Source: Diacronema lutheri (Eukaryota; Haptophyta; Pavlovophyceae; Pavlovales; Pavlovaceae). Taken from it: 64,000 nt of DNA. The stretch lies in NCBI GenBank assembly GCA_019448385.1, contig JAGTXO010000018.1, forward strand, positions 248,001 through 312,000, read 5' to 3'. Shown piece after piece: positions 29,559-39,670 of this stretch. Numbering within the stretch: the first letter of the stretch is position 1; each line of letters begins with the position of its first letter. A program made the position numbers and the translations under genes. A model generated the notes under the pieces. The model was given only the letters and a program-made list of their open reading frames with translations. It had not been told where the DNA came from and searched no databases.

Positions 29559-31133
29559 CTATTCGCCAAAGAAGCCGCCAAAGAGCCCGCCTATGCCGCG
29601 CGTCACCTCTTCGAACGTGCCCGCCGACTCGCTTGCGAGCGCGCCCGCGCCGTCGAGAAGCAGCCCCGCACCACCCGCCGCCGCGCCGAGCACATCGGGC
29701 GCGAGCGCGAGGACGAGATACCCCGCGGCGCCCGCCATGAGCAGGTCGCCAAGCCCGTTGCCGAACGGGCGGCGCTTCGCCTTGTGCCGCACGCGGAACT
29801 GCCGGCCAAGCATCCGATTCGTATTCGGGTGCACGTTGTCGAAGCGAAACGGCCGCGATGTGTCAAAGGCTTGCGTCGCGCACAACTGCGGTCTCTGCGC
29901 AAAGCCACCGCGCCGCATCGCGACGTCGAGCTCGCGCATGAAGTGCGGGTAGGAGGCGTACCGGCCCTCGCGCACGACGCGCACGAACGCCGTCGTCATC
30001 GCGCCGCCCGGCGCGCCGTACCTCGGGCGCGCGTCCGCGGAGAAGTCACCGTCCTCGCAGCCCGAGAAGAAGACCACGTCGCCCTCAACATGGTGCGGGT
30101 TGTCATCAACCTCCCAACGGTCGGCGCGCAGCGTGAAGGGCAGGTCGAGGCCGGTGCCCGAGTGGCAGCAGTCCATCACCGCCGTCAGCCGCGCGCCCGA
30201 CGGGAGCGGCGCGACGAGGAGCGCGTGGAGCTGGTTGTCGGTGATCTGCCCAGCGCGGTCGACGTCGACGGGCACGATCGTCTCGTCCATCCCGTCCTCC
30301 TCGACGAACTCGGGGTCGAGCTGCTGCGCGCCATGGCCCGAGAAGTGGAAGAAGAGCACGTCGCCCGGCGCCGCGCCCGCGGTCAGCCAGCGGCACGCCT
30401 CGAGGATGTTCGCCTTGGTCGGGCGCGCGCGCGCGTCGCGCGTGTCGTCCGTCAGCACGCGCATGTGCTCGGCGGAGGCGGGGAAGCCGTGGTCGACGAG
30501 GAGCTGGCGCATCGCGCGCACGTCGTTAATGCACCCCTTCAACTCCGCCGCGGTCCCGTAGTAGTTGATCCCTATGAGCAGCGCGCGACGCCGGCCGGTG
30601 AGCGGCGGCGGAGCCTCGCCAACGACCGGCGCGGCGACCCAGCTGACGGCGTGTGGCGCGCCGTTGGGCGGGCCACCGAGAGGCATCGGCGTCGCGACCG
30701 CAACCGGCAACCGGCCCACTGCCGGCTTGCCCGCCGCCGCGCCCGCCGGCGTCGCGACGGCGATGGCGACCGGCGGGCGTTGCGCGAGGCGCGCGCCGTC
30801 GCCGCCGCCGCGCGCGAGCAGCGCGTTGATCGCGAGCTGCTTGTCGCCGTGAGCGCGGAGGAGCTCGGCACGCACGTCTGCGGCTGGCACGCGGGGTAGG
30901 ATCGCCAACAGCTCCGCCGTGTCCCGCTCAAGCGCCGGGTTGGCCGGCGGCGCGCTCGCGTACGCGGGCAGCGCATCGTCGCGCCGGCGCGGGTCGTCGC
31001 GCGGGTCTTCCCATGTGGTGAGTTGGCGTGCATGGTCCACGTAGTACGGCTTGCCCGAGCCCGGATCGACGCGCTCCTCCCAGCCCGGTGGCAGCGGCCG
31101 CGACTCGCCGGAGCCGTACGACCAGCGGTTCAT
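29559..31133 (-). CDS. Type I-like metacaspase with WW and CUE-like N-terminal domains
   Basis: Single exon, 524 residues from MNRWSYGSGESRPLPPGW. Residues 14-44 are a WW domain (LPPGWEE...YYVDHARQLTTWEDP). Residues ~68-108 (ERDTAELLAILPRV...KQLAINALLARG) look like a CUE/UBA ubiquitin-binding helix bundle. The p20 protease domain starts ~182 (RRALLIGINYYG) and carries catalytic His267 in HFSGHG and Cys323 in DCCHSGTG. Metacaspases are Ca-dependent Arg/Lys-specific proteases. After the catalytic domain a hydrophobic stretch (~460-520) ends GGLFGGFFGE. The WW-CUE arrangement is unusual; plant and fungal type I enzymes have prolines or LSD1 zinc fingers instead. Confidence 0.9.
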   Translation of the reverse strand: MNRWSYGSGESRPLPPGWEERVDPGSGKPYYVDHARQLTTWEDPRDDPRRRDDALPAYASAPPANPALERDTAELLAILPRVPAADVRAELLRAHGDKQLAINALLARGGGDGARLAQRPPVAIAVATPAGAAAGKPAVGRLPVAVATPMPLGGPPNGAPHAVSWVAAPVVGEAPPPLTGRRRALLIGINYYGTAAELKGCINDVRAMRQLLVDHGFPASAEHMRVLTDDTRDARARPTKANILEACRWLTAGAAPGDVLFFHFSGHGAQQLDPEFVEEDGMDETIVPVDVDRAGQITDNQLHALLVAPLPSGARLTAVMDCCHSGTGLDLPFTLRADRWEVDDNPHHVEGDVVFFSGCEDGDFSADARPRYGAPGGAMTTAFVRVVREGRYASYPHFMRELDVAMRRGGFAQRPQLCATQAFDTSRPFRFDNVHPNTNRMLGRQFRVRHKAKRRPFGNGLGDLLMAGAAGYLVLALAPDVLGAAAGGAGLLLDGAGALASESAGTFEEVTRGIGGLFGGFFGE

Positions 31134-31437
31134 GTGAAGTCGAGACGGACGTGCGGGTCCCGGTCCCGAGCGCCGGGATGTGCTCGGGATCTGCCCCGGC
31201 GAGTCAAGTGACTGGGCCATTGACACCCGGCTCCAGTGTCTGAAGAGACCCATGATGCGAATCAACAACAGTCGTCACTTCACTGCTCGCAAGGGTGTGC
31301 ACTGTGCACGTGTCGCTCGTCGGTGGCACGATGGGCTTGGGAGTAAAACGGGAAAAAGGGGGGCTTCGTGTTCTGTACACGCGCGGTGCGTGCCGCAGCG
31401 CCCATTGCGCACGTGCGCGCGGCGCGGCGCACGCGCG
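31134..31437. other. Intergenic, nothing identified
   Basis: Sequence upstream of the metacaspase and downstream of the patatin-like gene. Only short overlapping open frames are present; no repeat or RNA gene was noticed. Confidence 0.5.
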
Positions 31438-33657
31438 CTACTTGGGGCCTGGCTTGCCGCACGCGCCCAAGCGCCGCAGCCAGTCGCCGGGCTCGTCGGG
31501 CGCGCGCGCGGGGGGGCCGAGCATCCGCCGGAAGACGGCCTCGTGCTGCAGCACGTACGACGTGGCGAGCTGCGAGGCGAGGTGCGCCTGGCGCACCGTC
31601 AGGTGCATGTCGAGGCCGCCATGCCCTTCGTTCTGCCCGGAAACCGAGTAGTTCGGAAAGTTGCGGAACTCGCCCGTGCCCGCCGCGCAGTCGCGCTCGA
31701 CATCGGCGCGCAGCGCGTCCGGCAGCCGCGCCTCCCAGCGCGGCACGCGCTGCAGCACCACCCAGCACACGCGCACCTTGAAGCCCCCCTTGATGCCCCA
31801 GAACGGGTTTGCCAGCACCTGCGCGGCAGGCGAGGCCGCGCGGCGAATGAGCGGGCGATGGCGGCGTGCACGCTGCGTGCCGTGTGGGTCGCGCGGCGGG
31901 CGGCGGCCGGCCGGCAACGCGCGCGCGTACGCACCGCGCGGCGTCCGCGTGGCGGATCGCAACGCGGAGCGCGTGGGCCGCGCGGCGGTGGCGTCGGCAG
32001 CGGCGGAGGCAGCGGCGCGCACGTTGTGCTCCATCTCAACGATCGGGTAGTCGCCGTCAACGAGCTTCTCGCGCACCGCGCGCATCAGCCGCCAAAAGTC
32101 GGCGGGCGCGAAGACCTGCACATGCTTGAGCGAGTGCATCATGTGCTCGCACGACGTCGCGCGCACGCCAAAGTAGGCCGGCAGCTGCCCGTCCAGATCG
32201 CCCTCCTTGCCCTTCCATTCGACGCCCGACGCGCCGCCGTCGAGCGGGAAGCCGGTCTGCACCTGCACGCCGAGCGAGAGGAACGCGACGACGCGCCGAA
32301 CAGAGCGCGCGAGCATCGGCAGGATCGCCGCGAGGTCGTGCCCGCCCGCGTCCGAGACGAAGACAGACGACGTCGGCGCCGGCGCGGCGCGCTCGGCGCG
32401 CGCGGCGGACGCGGCGGATGCGACGGCGGTTGGCGACCAGTAGGCGAGTCGCGAGTACGCGCCGCCAATGTCGAGGCCGGCGAGCTCCAGCAGCTGCTCG
32501 CGCGCGCCCGTGTTGTTCGTAATCCCGCAGTACGCGTTCGACGTGAGCTCGAGCATCTTTGTGAGCGAGAGGCCGCGCTGCGACGCGCCGGCGAGCTGCC
32601 TGCACACGACGCGCACGGGCGCCGTGCCGCCCTTGGCCGGCGCGCGCGGCAGGCCGTCGGCCGGCGCGAGCGTCCGACCGACGGCGAACGTTTCGACGAA
32701 GCCGCCCAACTCATACTTGCTCACCGCGTCCGGCTTGACCGTCGGGTCGCGCGTGCGAGCAAACGTGTCGTAAGTCGCGAACGAGTGGTCGCGCGCGAGC
32801 GGCGAGCCGCAGTAGAGGGGCGTCATGTCAAAGGGGGTGAAATCCTCGGTTTCCCACACCACGGCGCGCGCGCGCGCCGCCGGCGGACGCGTCGGCGGCG
32901 CGAGCGTCGCCGTGCAAATGTCGAAGGGTCGGCCCGGCCGGCGCGTGTAGATGGGCGCGCCCGCAAGCTTTGGGTTCCGCGCGCGAATGCGCTCGGCGTG
33001 CGCGTCGTCGGCGGCGACGAGCGCGTGCGGGTCGGCGAGGCCGTACGGCTCGAGGAAGCACTGCGCGAGCGCAAACTCCCATGCCTCGTCCGCCGCGGAG
33101 CCGTCCATGCACGACGGCGTGAGGAGCTCGGCCGCAAAGCGGCTGAGGATCGGGACGGCGAGCCGGTTGAGGAGCGAATGCTCGGGCACGCGCGAGAGCG
33201 CCTCGTGGTCGATCTTTTCGGCTGGGATGACCGGACCGAGCAGCTGAAAGTCGTTCGTCGGCCCCGCCGCGTAGTACTGGAACGGGATCAGCGCGTACGC
33301 GCCGCCCGAGCACGCAGAGATGAAGTCGACGTGCTCGATCAGCCCGAGCTCGAGAAGGCCGCGGAGAAAGCCGACGGCGGCGGCGGCGGCGCGCGAGCCA
33401 CCGCCAGAAAGGCAGATGCCTGTCGTCTCGCCCGGCGCGTTGCGCAGCAGCCCCGCCTCGGGCAGCGCGTGCTCGTGCATCACGCCGTCGGTGAGCCACA
33501 TGTCGAGCTCGAGCGGCGGCAGCGACGCGTCGGCCGCGGGAACGTCGGCCTTTTTCGCGGCGGCGCGGCTCGTCGTCGCGTTTAGCGCGAGGCCGAGCCG
33601 CACCCCGTGGTTCACCGCGCCGAGGCTGGGCACGTGCTTGCTTGCCTTGGTCGACAT
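31438..33657 (-). CDS. Patatin/cPLA2-like lipase
   Basis: Two exons, 33657-32023 and 31818-31438 (671 residues). The intron (32022-31819, GTGCGC..GCGCAG) is 204 bp with no in-frame stop, so an unspliced reading is possible, but its Arg/Pro-rich translation is unlike the flanks. Oxyanion-hole motif LSGGGSRAA lies at 84-91, the nucleophile elbow is ACSGGA with Ser117, and the catalytic Asp is probably in SDAGGHD (~410). This Ser-Asp dyad fold hydrolyses phospholipids or neutral lipids. The ~670-residue length and multiple insertions between the motifs resemble cPLA2-type proteins more than short patatins. No signal peptide. Confidence 0.8.
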   Translation of the reverse strand: MSTKASKHVPSLGAVNHGVRLGLALNATTSRAAAKKADVPAADASLPPLELDMWLTDGVMHEHALPEAGLLRNAPGETTGICLSGGGSRAAAAAVGFLRGLLELGLIEHVDFISACSGGAYALIPFQYYAAGPTNDFQLLGPVIPAEKIDHEALSRVPEHSLLNRLAVPILSRFAAELLTPSCMDGSAADEAWEFALAQCFLEPYGLADPHALVAADDAHAERIRARNPKLAGAPIYTRRPGRPFDICTATLAPPTRPPAARARAVVWETEDFTPFDMTPLYCGSPLARDHSFATYDTFARTRDPTVKPDAVSKYELGGFVETFAVGRTLAPADGLPRAPAKGGTAPVRVVCRQLAGASQRGLSLTKMLELTSNAYCGITNNTGAREQLLELAGLDIGGAYSRLAYWSPTAVASAASAARAERAAPAPTSSVFVSDAGGHDLAAILPMLARSVRRVVAFLSLGVQVQTGFPLDGGASGVEWKGKEGDLDGQLPAYFGVRATSCEHMMHSLKHVQVFAPADFWRLMRAVREKLVDGDYPIVEMEHNVRAAASAAADATAARPTRSALRSATRTPRGAYARALPAGRRPPRDPHGTQRARRHRPLIRRAASPAAQVLANPFWGIKGGFKVRVCWVVLQRVPRWEARLPDALRADVERDCAAGTGEFRNFPNYSVSGQNEGHGGLDMHLTVRQAHLASQLATSYVLQHEAVFRRMLGPPARAPDEPGDWLRRLGACGKPGPK

Positions 33658-33721
33658 GTGGAGCTCGCTTTTCGCGTGAGCGCTTGCCTTTCTGTTACAA
33701 AATAATTAAGTAAAGGCCCGT

Positions 33722-34310
33722 TCAAATGCCCCGTGTAGAAAGACAAAATATGTTATTGCGGGCATGGGCAAAAGTGTCCCTGTTGAGCACGCCGACGACT
33801 TCGCCGTTCGCGAGATCGGAGTCGCAGGCTGCGAGAACCTCGCCGCACCGCCTAACGGCTTGCTTTGCGACTTCGTGGCGTAGCGCACGCGAGGAGGTGG
33901 GGGTGCGTGGCTCGGATGCGGGACCAAGCTGGGCGGACGACGACGAGGCTGCTTGACAGGCAGCGCGCGCGCGTCCGGCGCGGGCGCGCCGGCGTCGATC
34001 AACTGCAACGCTGGGCATGCGGACGCTGCACCACACTTGTCATGAGCGAGTGCGCGCGCCCGATGCACGCGCTTCTTCCCGATCCTGCAAGCGAGCAAAC
34101 GTTGCGCATGCGGCGCCGCGCGCGCGCGCGAGGTCTTTTAGACCGGCAGGCGCGCGCGCGCGCGCGCGCTACGGCGCGTACCATTTCTTGCAGGAGGTAT
34201 CGGCCGTAGCAACGGTTTCCGATCGCGATCCCCGCTAAGCTCATGGCCGCAACGAACGCCGATCGCAACGTGCGCGTAAAGGTATTGTCCGCCAGGAGCC
34301 ACACCACCAT
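33722..34310 (-). CDS. Candidate small two-exon gene, unknown
   Basis: Exon 1 34310-34182 starts MVVWLLADNTFTRTLRSAFV and ends before a GTACGC donor. Exon 2 33928-33722 follows a CCGCCCAG acceptor and ends NNIFCLSTRGI. Both are phase 0, giving 111 residues with natural composition (ALRHEVAKQAVRRCGEV). The first exon has a hydrophobic segment and basic residues, compatible with a membrane or mitochondrial location. No family recognised. It would be divergent from the LYR gene by 72 bp. Competing frames exist, so this is a proposal. Confidence 0.4.
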
Positions 34311-34382
34311 CGTGCGAAAGTACCGCTTTGAGAGCTTCTCACCTGTCGCGAGAGGGCACGCTTTGGAGGCTTGGACGTCGGA

Positions 34383-34754
34383 ATGTCGGGCGGCGCGCAC
34401 CACCGGCAGGTGGTGCTCACGCTCTTCCGCGCGTCGCTTCGCTCGGCGCGTCAGTATGAGCGGCACTCGGCCCGCGCGCTCTCTGAACTCGAGCTTCACG
34501 AGGAGCTCGAGGACCTGCAGTGCGTCGGCCTGCGCGGCGATAAAACCGGGCAGCTCCCCTCACAGCTGATCAGCGCCGACTTCAGGCGCAACATGCGCGA
34601 GACGAGCGAGCCGGCGATCGACGATCTCCTCAGCCGAGGCTTTTGCGCGCTCCGCAAGATCGACGCTCTCAACCAGGGCGTCAAGCCCGTCGAGGCGCGA
34701 GCTCCGAGGCCGATGGCAAAGGGCGTGTACGCCAAGTTTGCGCGCGAGCACTGA
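34383..34754 (+). CDS. LYR-motif (Complex1_LYR-like) protein
   Basis: Single exon, 123 residues from MSGGAHHRQVV. The N-terminal helix VVLTLFRASLRSARQY carries L-F-R in the LYR position followed by the usual basic pattern, then further helices (ISADFRRNMRETSEPAID) and a Phe (DF/F-R) typical of the family. LYR proteins bind acyl-ACP and assist assembly of mitochondrial Fe-S proteins and respiratory complexes. Which client is involved cannot be told. Confidence 0.6.
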   Translation: MSGGAHHRQVVLTLFRASLRSARQYERHSARALSELELHEELEDLQCVGLRGDKTGQLPSQLISADFRRNMRETSEPAIDDLLSRGFCALRKIDALNQGVKPVEARAPRPMAKGVYAKFAREH

Positions 34755-34780
34755 GCGGATGTCAGGCCCGCCGGGCAGGA

Positions 34781-34782
34781 AA

Positions 34783-34817
<35 letters not shown>
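34781..34817. repeat. Poly-G tract (37 G)
   Basis: An uninterrupted run of G directly after the LYR gene's stop codon region. Confidence 0.9.
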
Positions 34818-34818
<1 letters not shown>

Positions 34819-34836
34819 GGGCTCTCGCCGGCCGCT

Positions 34837-35167
34837 ATGCGCCTGCTGCGCTGCGCGCTCATGCCCTTTTCTGGTGTGCATTGCGCTCCATCTCCATTCG
34901 GCGGACCTCACGCGCGATGAACGCGCGGCCGCCGGCCGACCGCGCGCTGCGCGGGGAGGCGCCTAGCGGCCACCTGCACGCGCAGCGCGGCACGCGAAGC
35001 CAAGGCAGAAGAAGATGGCGACCGGGCTCGTCATCTTTGCCACGCCGCCGCAGCGCGCCGGCGCGTACCGCACGAAGGACGCTGCGGAGGCCGAAAGCTT
35101 GAGGACGAGGGTGAGCCCCGAGCGCGTCCTCGAACGCTTTCGGCGCGCATGGGGAGCTGGGCCGTGA
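34837..35167 (+). CDS. Candidate small two-exon gene, unknown
   Basis: Exon 1 34837-34873 (MRLLRCALMPFS) ends before GTGTGC; exon 2 34986-35167 follows CGCGCAG. Phases agree and the product is 72 residues, including KKMATGLVIFATPPQRAGAY and ending FRRAWGAGP. A single-exon alternative is the 50-codon ORF from ATG 35015. No family recognised; supported only by frame consistency and composition. Confidence 0.3.
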
Positions 35168-35291
35168 TCGCACACAAATGTTGTCGCATGCACGTGCACG
35201 CCCACGCAGAAAGTTTGCCCGTCGTCCGTTTGCACGATGAAACACGAATTCTGATACTATTTTCGACTGAATGGTTTCGCCCCTGCGTGAT

Positions 35292-37654
35292 TTATGCCGC
35301 TGCCGCCGCCGCCGCCGCCGCCGCCGTAGCAGCAGCGCCGACGCCGCGCTCGCCGGCCGCGCCGACAGCGCCAAGCTCAAGCGGGCGCGTCGCGTCGAGG
35401 AGCCACTCGCGCGCAGCGCCGCTCACGCGCGGCAGCACGCGCTCGCGCACCTGCGCGTGGTACTCATCGAGCCACGCGACGTCGGCGGCCGAGAGCAGCT
35501 CGGGCGCGAGCAGTGAGCGCTGGATCGGCACGTGCGTGAGCCGCTCAAACCCCAGGAACTGCTTGCCGCCAAAGCGATGCGCTGTCGGCTTGGGCACGAC
35601 AATGAGAAGATTCTCGATACGCACGCCGAAACCGAGCTCGGCGTCGTAGAAGCCGGGCTCGTTGGACAGGACCATCCCCGCGCGTAGCGGCTCGGTGTTC
35701 GCAAACCGCGCCGAGATGGACTGCGGTCCCTCGTGCACGTTGAGCGCCGCACCGACGCCATGCCCCGTGCCGTGCTGGTAATCAAGGCCTGCCTGCCAGA
35801 GCGCGGTGCGCGCGAGCACGTCGACGACGAAACCGGGCGTGCCCTCGGGGAAGGTGCACGAGTCGAGCGCAATGTTGCCCTGCGCCCGGTGCGCGGCGCG
35901 CGAGCGCGGGCCGGTCGGCATGCGCCGCGCGCGCGGCGCGCGCGCGGCGCAGCGGACGCAGCCGCACCTTGAGCACGCGCGTGAAGCACTCACGCTGCAG
36001 CTGCGTCGGCGTGCCCAGATGGATGGTGCGTGTCACGTCGGTCGTGCCGCAGTCGTACTGCGCGCCCGAGTCTATGAGCACCATGCACCGCTCGGCCGTG
36101 CCGACGGGCGCGCACGCGCCGCACTCGGCGCGGTAGTGAATCACCGCGCCGTTACGACCGGCGCCGACAATGATCGGGAACGAGTCCGAAAGCCACCCGT
36201 CCTGCTGCCGGCGCCACTCGCCGAAGCGGACGCCGACCGCGTGCTCGTCGAGCGGCTCGCCGGCGGCGTGCGCGCCCTCGAGCCACGCGAACGCGCCACA
36301 GAGCGCAGCGGCGTCGCGCAGGTGGGCCTCGCGCATGCCGCAGAGCTCGGCGCTGTTCTTGATCGCCTTCGCCACCATCGGCGGCGACGGCACGTTGAGC
36401 TGCGTGCCGCCCGCCTCGACGAGCGCGAGCGCGGCCGCGCTGTTCGTCCGAACGGCGTCAACAAGCACCTTGGCGCGCGCGGCGCCGAGCGCGCGCAGCT
36501 CGTCGAACACGTCGGCGTACGCGCGGACGGCGACGCCCGCCTCGTCGAGCTGCGCGCGCGCGCCGCCGTCCAACTGGGCGCCGTCCGCGAAGAGCGTCGC
36601 GCCGTCGGGCGTGACGAGCGCGTACGCGTACGCGACGGGCGTCGTCGGTAGGTCGCTCCCTCGTAGGTTGTACAGCCACGCGATCTCGTCAAGGGCACAG
36701 ACGAGCATCGCGTCGGCACCGGCGAGCTGAGCGCGCATCCGCCCGAGCTTGTCCGTTACGCTCTCGCCCGCCCACCGCGCCGGGTGCGCGCGCACGGCGC
36801 CGGCGGGCATCGACGGGCGCGCGCCGCCCCACACGCCGTCAACGAGGTTCGCCGCACACGGCCGGAGCGAGAGCGCGCCGGGCGTGGGCGCGCCGGCGGC
36901 GTCGAGCGCGAATTTCAGTGCCTCCACCGCCCTGACCGAGTGCACCATCGGGTCGTACCCGATCGCAAAGCGCGCGCCCGGCGCGGCGGCGCGCGGCGGC
37001 GCGGCCGCGAGCCACATGCCGAGCTCGGGCACGCCCGGCTCGCCTTGCCGCATGAGCTGCCAGTCGGACGAGAGCTCCATCTCGGCCTGGAGGAAGTAGC
37101 GCGAATCAGTCCTGCGCCGTGCGCGCGCGCGCGTCGCGCGCCGGCTTAGCCACGCGCCGTTGCGCGGCTGCGCGGCGTGGCGCGGCGCGGCGCGGCGCGG
37201 CGCGGCGCGGCGCGGCGCGGCGCGGCGCGGCGCGGCGCGGCGCGGCGCGGCGCGGCGCGGCAGGGCGCGGCGCCGCGCGGCGCGGCGCCGCGCACCAGAG
37301 CAGCGCCTCGGTCGCCGTGACGACGGCGGTGCCTGCAGAGCCGGTGAAGCCGGAGATGAACTCGCGGCGGTTGAAGCACTCGGGCGGGTACTCGGACAGG
37401 TGCGGGTCGTCCGACGGCACGATGAGCGCGTCGAGGTCCGCCGCTGCCATCAGCGCGCGCAGGTGCGCGAGCCGCGCCGCGTGCTCAGCCAGCCGCGCGC
37501 CGCCGGGCTGCGCGCCGCCGCCCGAGAGCATGCGCCAGCGTGAAGCGCCACCGCGCGCGGCCGGCAGCGCGCGCGCCGCCGCCGCGCGCCCTGGCGCGCG
37601 GAAGCACAGCCCCGTCCGCACGAGCGCGAGCGTCGCGCACAGCCTGACCAGCAT
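35292..37654 (-). CDS. Xaa-Pro aminopeptidase (M24B), probably plastid-targeted
   Basis: Three exons: 37654-37296, 37111-35968, 35879-35292 (696 residues). The leader MLVRLCATLALVRTGLC|FRAPGR has a Phe at the predicted cleavage site, the red-lineage bipartite signal. Two creatinase-type N-terminal domains (ALIVPSDDPHLSEY...RREFISGFTGSAGTAVV; LPTTPVAYAYALV) precede the pita-bread domain. That domain has metal ligands in LIDSGAQYDCGTTDVTRT, HGTGHGVGAALNVHEGP, LSNEPGFY and GVRIENLL. It removes N-terminal residues before proline. The C-terminus is a poly-Ala run coded by a GCC repeat. Intron 1 carries a GCGGC pentamer array. Confidence 0.9.
37172..37262 (-). repeat. CCGCG pentamer array in the aminopeptidase intron 1
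   Basis: About 18 tandem pentamers, written GGCGC on the plus strand and CCGCG/GCGCC in the sense of the gene. The same pentamer in sense orientation recurs in DXS intron 3 (54906-54966). Confidence 0.9.
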
Positions 37655-37684
37655 CGCTCTCGCGTTTTCACTTTCCCCGCGCCC
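37655..37684. promoter_or_regulatory. 30-bp spacer between divergent start codons
   Basis: The aminopeptidase start (37654, minus) and the GNAT start (37685, plus) are only 30 bp apart, so leaders and promoter elements must overlap the neighbouring coding sequence, unless one true start lies further in. Confidence 0.45.
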
Positions 37685-39367
37685 ATGTCCCACGCGTGGC
37701 TGGCGGTGGCGGCGGCCGCGCTCGTGCTCGCGCTCTCGGCGCGGCGCGGAGAGTGCACGGCAGCGCACCGCGCCCTGCGCCGTCGCACGCCGCGCGCCAT
37801 TACGCCGCTCGTCGCGGCCGAGCCGGCCGCCGCGCCGCCTCCGCCCGTCGGGCAGCTGCCGACGCCGCCGCCGCTGACAGTGCGCGACGCACTGCCGTCC
37901 GAGGTGGACGCGGTGGCCGAGCTGCTCTCGACGGCCTTCTACCCCGAGCGGCGAGCGGCATGGCCGAGCGCCGTCTCGGTCGTCGGCCTCGCAGACACGC
38001 CCTTCGACCCGCGCGGCGTCCCGCGGTCAGCGCGCTGGCGGCTGCCGTCGCCGCTCGCCGCGCGGCTTGGCCGGGCGGCGGCCGAGGTGGGCAAGTTTTG
38101 GCTCAAGGCGTCGATCGCGCAGCGCCTCTCGGCCGAGGCCTTTGCGCAAGGCTTCGAGAATCGCCCGCCCGCCGGCAGCCTCACCGCGCTCGACAGCGAA
38201 CGCGCGCCCGAGCCCGCCATCGCGCGTGGGCGCCACGCTGGCGCGGCCGCGCGCGAGGCGGGCAAGGGGCGGACGGCGGGCGCGTGCACGTCGGCGTACG
38301 CGCTGCTCGTCGTCGAGGTCGAGCTGCCCGACCCGTCCGGCTCGGGCGCCGTCCGCCGCGAGCTCGCCGCCGCCGTCGAGGTCGGCATCGAGTTGGTCAC
38401 ACCGCTCCCGCCTCTGGCCGCGCCGCTTCAGTCGCCGCCGCCCGGCCGGCCCAGTGACGGTGGCGATGGTGACGGCGGTGACGCAAGCGGCGCGGGCGCG
38501 ATGCACGGCGCGTCGAGCGAGGCCGAGCGCCTTCGCCCCGCACCCGCGCTGCCGTCGTCGCCGCCGCATCGCACCGCCCGCGCCGCCGCACGGCGACACT
38601 CGGTACCGTACGTGACGTCGCTCGCCGTCGCGCCCGAGCACCGCAGGCGCGGCGCGGCGCGCCAGCTGCTCGCGCGCGCCGAGGCGCTCGCGCTCGCGTG
38701 GGGGTACGACGAGATCGTGCTCGACGCGCGCGCGCAGAACACGCCCGCCGTCGAGCTCTACGCCTCTGCTGGCTACGTGCTCGAAGGGAGGACGCCAGTC
38801 CTGGACTTACCCGTCGCCATGCTGCTGCGCGGCGACCGCGCGAGCGGCCGGTGGCGCAAGCAGCTGCGCGCGAATGGCGACGGCGAGGCGGAGGCGGAGG
38901 CGCGCGCGCGCCGCGCGGTCGTCGCCGCCGCGCTCCGCGCGCCACGCGCGCGCGCGCGCGCCAGCGGCGCGGACGGCGGCGACGGGGCGCGCGCGCGCGG
39001 CGGCGCGGCGGACAGGCAGGCGGGCAGCGACGCAGAGGGCGGCATGCGGATGCGCCTGGCCATGTGGGCCGAGGTGCTCGCCGCGCACGTCTGGCGCATG
39101 CGCTGGGCGGGCGCGCAGCTGCTCGTGCCGCTCATCGTGTCCGCCGTGCTCTCGCCGACGCATGGCGGCACGGGCGTTACGGGGAGCGTGACGCCTGTAA
39201 CGCCCGTATCGCCCAGGCTGGGCGCGGATGCGCCGCTCGCGCTGGTGCACGCGCGCGGCGCGCTCGCGCGCGGCCTCGCGTCCGGCCCGGCGGCAGCGGC
39301 GGCGGTCCGGGGATGGGAAGCGGAATCTTCTCCGCTTTTTCCGGATCGGAAGGATCCTGATTCCTGA
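37685..39367 (+). CDS. GNAT N-acetyltransferase with signal peptide
   Basis: Single exon, 560 residues. MSHAWLAVAAAALVLALSARRG is a signal peptide, and the following Arg-rich, Ala-rich stretch suits a plastid transit peptide. The GNAT fold is split: beta1-alpha1 LTVRDALPSEVDAVAELLST (residues ~62-85), long disordered insertions, then motif A VTSLAVAPEHRRRGAARQLL with the acetyl-CoA loop RRRGAA, and motif B NTPAVELYASAGYVLEG. Substrate unknown; plastid GNATs of this type acetylate protein N-termini or lysines. The last ~170 residues are low complexity with one hydrophobic segment (~460-500). Confidence 0.8.
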   Translation: MSHAWLAVAAAALVLALSARRGECTAAHRALRRRTPRAITPLVAAEPAAAPPPPVGQLPTPPPLTVRDALPSEVDAVAELLSTAFYPERRAAWPSAVSVVGLADTPFDPRGVPRSARWRLPSPLAARLGRAAAEVGKFWLKASIAQRLSAEAFAQGFENRPPAGSLTALDSERAPEPAIARGRHAGAAAREAGKGRTAGACTSAYALLVVEVELPDPSGSGAVRRELAAAVEVGIELVTPLPPLAAPLQSPPPGRPSDGGDGDGGDASGAGAMHGASSEAERLRPAPALPSSPPHRTARAAARRHSVPYVTSLAVAPEHRRRGAARQLLARAEALALAWGYDEIVLDARAQNTPAVELYASAGYVLEGRTPVLDLPVAMLLRGDRASGRWRKQLRANGDGEAEAEARARRAVVAAALRAPRARARASGADGGDGARARGGAADRQAGSDAEGGMRMRLAMWAEVLAAHVWRMRWAGAQLLVPLIVSAVLSPTHGGTGVTGSVTPVTPVSPRLGADAPLALVHARGALARGLASGPAAAAAVRGWEAESSPLFPDRKDPDS

Positions 39368-39670
39368 CTGGCTGCAACCGCCGCGGCCTGGAGCTCCGTG
39401 GCGATCTATCCCCCACCTCCCCGGACGCTGACTGACGTACACGCGCGGTAGGCGCGGCGGGTGGGAAGCGGGCGGAGGCGTCGCGGTCGTTCGGCCGTCG
39501 TCCAGGAGGAAGGCCCCCTGGGCGGCTGGGCCCTGCCACCCCTCCCCCGAAACGCCATCGCGCGGTCGCCATCGTAGAGTCCCTTTGTCGTGGGCTGCAC
39601 GCTCGGCCGCAGCCGGGGGGGCGGGTCCTGCAGCAGGCGAGAGGCGTCGGCCGAGGGCGCTTCTGCCGCC
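39368..39670. other. Intergenic, nothing identified
   Basis: Between the GNAT and AP-1 mu genes. Must contain the AP-1 mu promoter and leader. No repeat or ORF of note. Confidence 0.5.
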
